Origin: Mangrovimicrobium sediminis
GTDB lineage: Bacteria; Pseudomonadota; Gammaproteobacteria; Pseudomonadales; Halieaceae
Direction: 5' to 3'
Assembly: GCF_004745945.1 (NCBI RefSeq)
Contig: NZ_SRLE01000016.1
Location: 1 to 64,000 of the forward strand
DNA length: 64,000 bases
Below, in pieces: positions 61,681-64,000 of this stretch (its first letter is position 1; every line of letters starts with the position of its first letter). A program made the position numbers and the translations under genes. Below the pieces are notes generated by a model, which was given only the letters and a program-made list of their open reading frames with translations, made no database searches and was not told the origin of the DNA.

Positions 61681-61727
61681 AAAAAACCGGTCGGCGGGCC
61701 AGACCACAGCGCTGGGCCCGCCGCCGG
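61681..61727 (-). terminator. Terminator of the TonB-receptor gene
   Basis: On the minus strand CCGG-C-GGCGGGCC pairs with GGCCCGCC-GA-CCGG around a 14-base loop, followed by six T. It begins two bases after the receptor's stop codon. A second perfect hairpin, CGCGCGGC/GCCGCGCG (61653-61674), lies further on and may serve the convergent gene. Confidence 0.75.
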
Positions 61728-61728
61728 C

Positions 61729-63900
61729 TCAAAACTCGAATTCCACGCGCGCGCCGAATGTACGCGGCGCGGCATAGGACACACCGTTGGCAAAGTTGGT
61801 TTGCAGCAGGCTTTGCAGTACATCCTCATCCGTCAGGTTGCGCCCCCACAGCACCAGGCTGAGGCCTGCGGCCGCAGACGGCGACCAGGACAGCTCGGCG
61901 TCGAGCATCGAGTAAGCGTCCTGCGTGACATGCTCGCTGAACTCAAGATTGAAGCCATCGTTGTAATACCAGGAGGCGAAAGCGCCGAAGGTGCCGATGG
62001 AAGTATCTACGCGGTAGTCAGCGTTTATGAAGCCTGTGATCTTCGGTGCCCGCACCATCTCCACGCCGCTGGCGTCGATGTTCACGCTCTCGTTCGGTGT
62101 GGCGAAGTTGGCCGGATTCCAGACGTAACTGCCCGCCGAGGGAAAGTCGTCGTACTCGGCATCCAGCAGCGACACCCCCGTGGCGAGCGTAAGCCCCTCG
62201 CTGGCCTGCCAGGTGGCGTTGAACTCGGCGCCCGTGATCTGCGCTGAAGCGGCGTTCTGGTAGACGTAGTTGGGCGCCTCGTAGCGCGCCACTTGCAGGT
62301 CGTTGTAGTCGTAGTAGTACAGCGCCGCGCTGGCGGAAACGCGTTCACCCAGGTTGCCCTTGAAGCCGATCTCGTAGGCGTCCAGTTCCTCCGGGTCTGC
62401 CGGCGGATTCTGGCCGGAGAGAATGCCGCTCTTGAAGCCCTGGCTGTAGGTGGCGTACAGGTTGGCGTCGTCGGACAGCGCATAACGCAGCGACACCCGC
62501 GGCGTGAACTTGCTGAAGGTCTCGGGGCTGTAAGGCGACTCCACGATCTCCTTGTCCGGGATGAAGGGGTTGGGATTGGTCTTGGAGATTTGCTCTTCTT
62601 CGCTGTAGCGGCCGCCGAAGATCACCTGCATGGCGTCGCTGATATCGTAGGTGGCCTCCGCGTAGACTGCATAGATCTCCTTGTCGACCCCGCCCCAGGA
62701 GTAGTTGTAGAACACCGTCGGCGCGGAGGGTGCCGGCGCCAGGATGGGCGGACTCTGGATGCGGAACACGTTGGGCGTGAATTCGTCCGACGAATCGAGG
62801 TAGAACAGGCCGCCGGAGAACAGCCAGTCGCCCATTTGCTCCGAGGTGAAGTTCAGTTCCTGGACGAAGGTTTCCTGCGCCTGGTTGACCGACACATCCA
62901 CAAAGTGCGCAGGCCCGTAGTCCACGTCGACCAGCAGGTGCGCCTCGTTGTCGGTCCACGCCGTCGTGCTTTGCAGCTTGCCGAAAGGCAGCTCGAAGTT
63001 CACCTGCAGGCTGACGCCGTCGGAATCCATTTCGGTGTCCGGGGTGAAGCTGGTGGCAATCTCGTCCACGTCGGGGTAGGCCGCCGTCGGGTAGACGAGG
63101 TAATCGAAAGATTCGCGCTGGTAGGCGCGACCGGCATAGGCGGCGCTGTCCTTGCGCTCGCTGGTGTAGGCGGTGAGCAGGAGTTCGATGTTGTCTGTCG
63201 CCTCGAACAGCAGCTTGCCGCGTACCAACTGTGAACGCAGGCCCTTGTCCTGGCCACCATAGACCAGGTCGTCGCGAAACCCATCGCGCTCCTGTACCGC
63301 CACTGCCAGGCTGCCTGCCAGGCGGTCGGTGAGCGGGCCGGACACATAGCCCCGCGCGTCTACCGCATCGTAGTTGCCATAGCTCAGGCTCAACCTGCCG
63401 GTCATCTCGTCCAGGGAGGGCGAGACGGTCGAAACGATGATGGCGCCGCCGGTAGCGTTCTGACCGTAGAGTGTGCCCTGCGGGCCTTTCAGCACCTGGA
63501 CAGATTGCACATCCGGCAGATCCATCAACTGGCCGATCTGGCTCGCGATATAGACGCCATCGAGGTACATGGCGACGTTCGAGCTGTCACCGGCATTGGA
63601 ACCCTGGGAGGACACCCCGCGAATCGCCGGCTGCAGGTAGCCGCCGTTGAAGGTGAGTTGTACGCCCGGCGTGATCCGCGCGAGGTCCGCCGTTGAGTTC
63701 ACCCCCGAACGCAAGAGGTCTTCCGCATCCAGCGCGGTGATCGAGATCGGCACGTCCACCAGCCGCTCCTGCCGGCGCTGTGCGGTAACCACCACGTTTT
63801 CCAACACCATGGGGCCGGCGCTGGCTGGCGCCTGCCCCCAGCCGGGGTTGGCGAGCCCTGCAAGGCCCAGGCAGGCCAGGGGGATATGCATTCTCTTCAT
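61729..63900 (-). CDS. TonB-dependent outer-membrane receptor
   Basis: A 723-aa receptor for energy-dependent uptake across the outer membrane. Signal peptide (about 1-22, ending GWG/QA); TonB-box-like ENVVVTAQRRQ (about 34-44); plug domain (about 45-170) with VPISITALDAEDL and GPQGTLYGQNATGGAI; then a 22-strand-type barrel ending in GARVEFEF with C-terminal Phe. The opening is of the kind common in Sphingomonadales and Cellvibrionales receptors for plant, aromatic or steroid compounds; the ligand is unknown. ATG 63900 follows AAGGAA. A substrate link to the catabolic genes is possible but the gene lies 17 kb away. Confidence 0.93.
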   Translation of the reverse strand: MKRMHIPLACLGLAGLANPGWGQAPASAGPMVLENVVVTAQRRQERLVDVPISITALDAEDLLRSGVNSTADLARITPGVQLTFNGGYLQPAIRGVSSQGSNAGDSSNVAMYLDGVYIASQIGQLMDLPDVQSVQVLKGPQGTLYGQNATGGAIIVSTVSPSLDEMTGRLSLSYGNYDAVDARGYVSGPLTDRLAGSLAVAVQERDGFRDDLVYGGQDKGLRSQLVRGKLLFEATDNIELLLTAYTSERKDSAAYAGRAYQRESFDYLVYPTAAYPDVDEIATSFTPDTEMDSDGVSLQVNFELPFGKLQSTTAWTDNEAHLLVDVDYGPAHFVDVSVNQAQETFVQELNFTSEQMGDWLFSGGLFYLDSSDEFTPNVFRIQSPPILAPAPSAPTVFYNYSWGGVDKEIYAVYAEATYDISDAMQVIFGGRYSEEEQISKTNPNPFIPDKEIVESPYSPETFSKFTPRVSLRYALSDDANLYATYSQGFKSGILSGQNPPADPEELDAYEIGFKGNLGERVSASAALYYYDYNDLQVARYEAPNYVYQNAASAQITGAEFNATWQASEGLTLATGVSLLDAEYDDFPSAGSYVWNPANFATPNESVNIDASGVEMVRAPKITGFINADYRVDTSIGTFGAFASWYYNDGFNLEFSEHVTQDAYSMLDAELSWSPSAAAGLSLVLWGRNLTDEDVLQSLLQTNFANGVSYAAPRTFGARVEFEF

Positions 63901-64000
63901 CAGTTGATTCCTTATTGTTGTTGTCTCGGCACTGGCCTGCCGAGGGGACGGCGTCAGCAGGCAGGCTTCGGACAAGCACCCGTCCGGGACATCACCGGGG
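63901..64000. other. Upstream region of the TonB-receptor gene
   Basis: Receptor promoter region at the window edge. AAGGAA at about 63910 is the ribosome site. No other feature is evident in the last 100 bases. Confidence 0.4.

Overview
The window looks like chromosomal DNA of a GC-rich, aerobic, Gram-negative gammaproteobacterium. The envelope genes support this: a PlpD-like patatin autotransporter, an LdtD-type L,D-transpeptidase followed by an M15 peptidase in the order of E. coli ycbB-ycbK, a TonB-dependent receptor, and FmdB-like and CPXCG small zinc proteins. A marine Halieaceae/Cellvibrionales-type host is my best guess but is not proven. No rRNA, tRNA, CRISPR array, transposase or integrase was seen.

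Layout. 1-1.2 kb: an integron attC site with a small membrane-protein cassette on the minus strand, of visibly lower GC than the rest, then a small conserved protein. 1.3-47 kb: a large catabolic region holding four Rieske oxygenase alpha subunits, two type I Baeyer-Villiger monooxygenases, five TauD/TfdA-like Fe(II)/2-oxoglutarate dioxygenases, three acyl-CoA/acetoacetate ligases, two family III CoA-transferases, a MaoC-like double-hotdog protein, a crotonase, an acyl-CoA dehydrogenase, two SDRs, a KstD-like flavoprotein, an Old Yellow Enzyme homologue, a TPP-dependent lyase, an aldehyde dehydrogenase, two hydrolase-type enzymes, three NTF2/SnoaL-like small proteins and four transcription factors (IclR, two TetR, GntR). 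36-37 kb interrupts it with a small CTERM-anchored exported protein. 47-64 kb: housekeeping and envelope genes, an ArsR-ArsI organoarsenical operon, an unusual phosphotransferase, a second amidohydrolase, a GIDE-like membrane protein, a HExxH protein, a 746-residue protein of unknown family and a TonB-dependent receptor.

How the catabolic genes may work together (inference): CoA ligases, CoA-transferases, MaoC, crotonase, acyl-CoA dehydrogenase and SDRs form a beta-oxidation-like route to acetyl-/acetoacetyl-CoA. The Rieske and TauD oxygenases, BVMOs, flavin dehydrogenase and OYE-like reductase would prepare a hydrophobic, possibly ring-containing substrate. The TPP lyase followed by aldehyde dehydrogenase suggests C-C cleavage to an aldehyde that is then oxidised. 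A BVMO-Rieske pair occurs twice in tandem (16.2-19.6 and 20.3-23.7 kb). No ferredoxin or ferredoxin reductase for the Rieske enzymes is present, so electron transfer must come from elsewhere. The substrate cannot be named from sequence alone.

Non-coding structure is rich: two FNR/ANR-type boxes beside oxygenase genes, related palindromes before both BVMO genes, a duplicated promoter before two oxidoreductase operons, a shared 14-mer in two intergenic regions around the GntR gene, several strong terminators, and a family of GGGGTCAGA-type inverted repeats that sits mostly at gene 3' ends from 36 to 56.5 kb.
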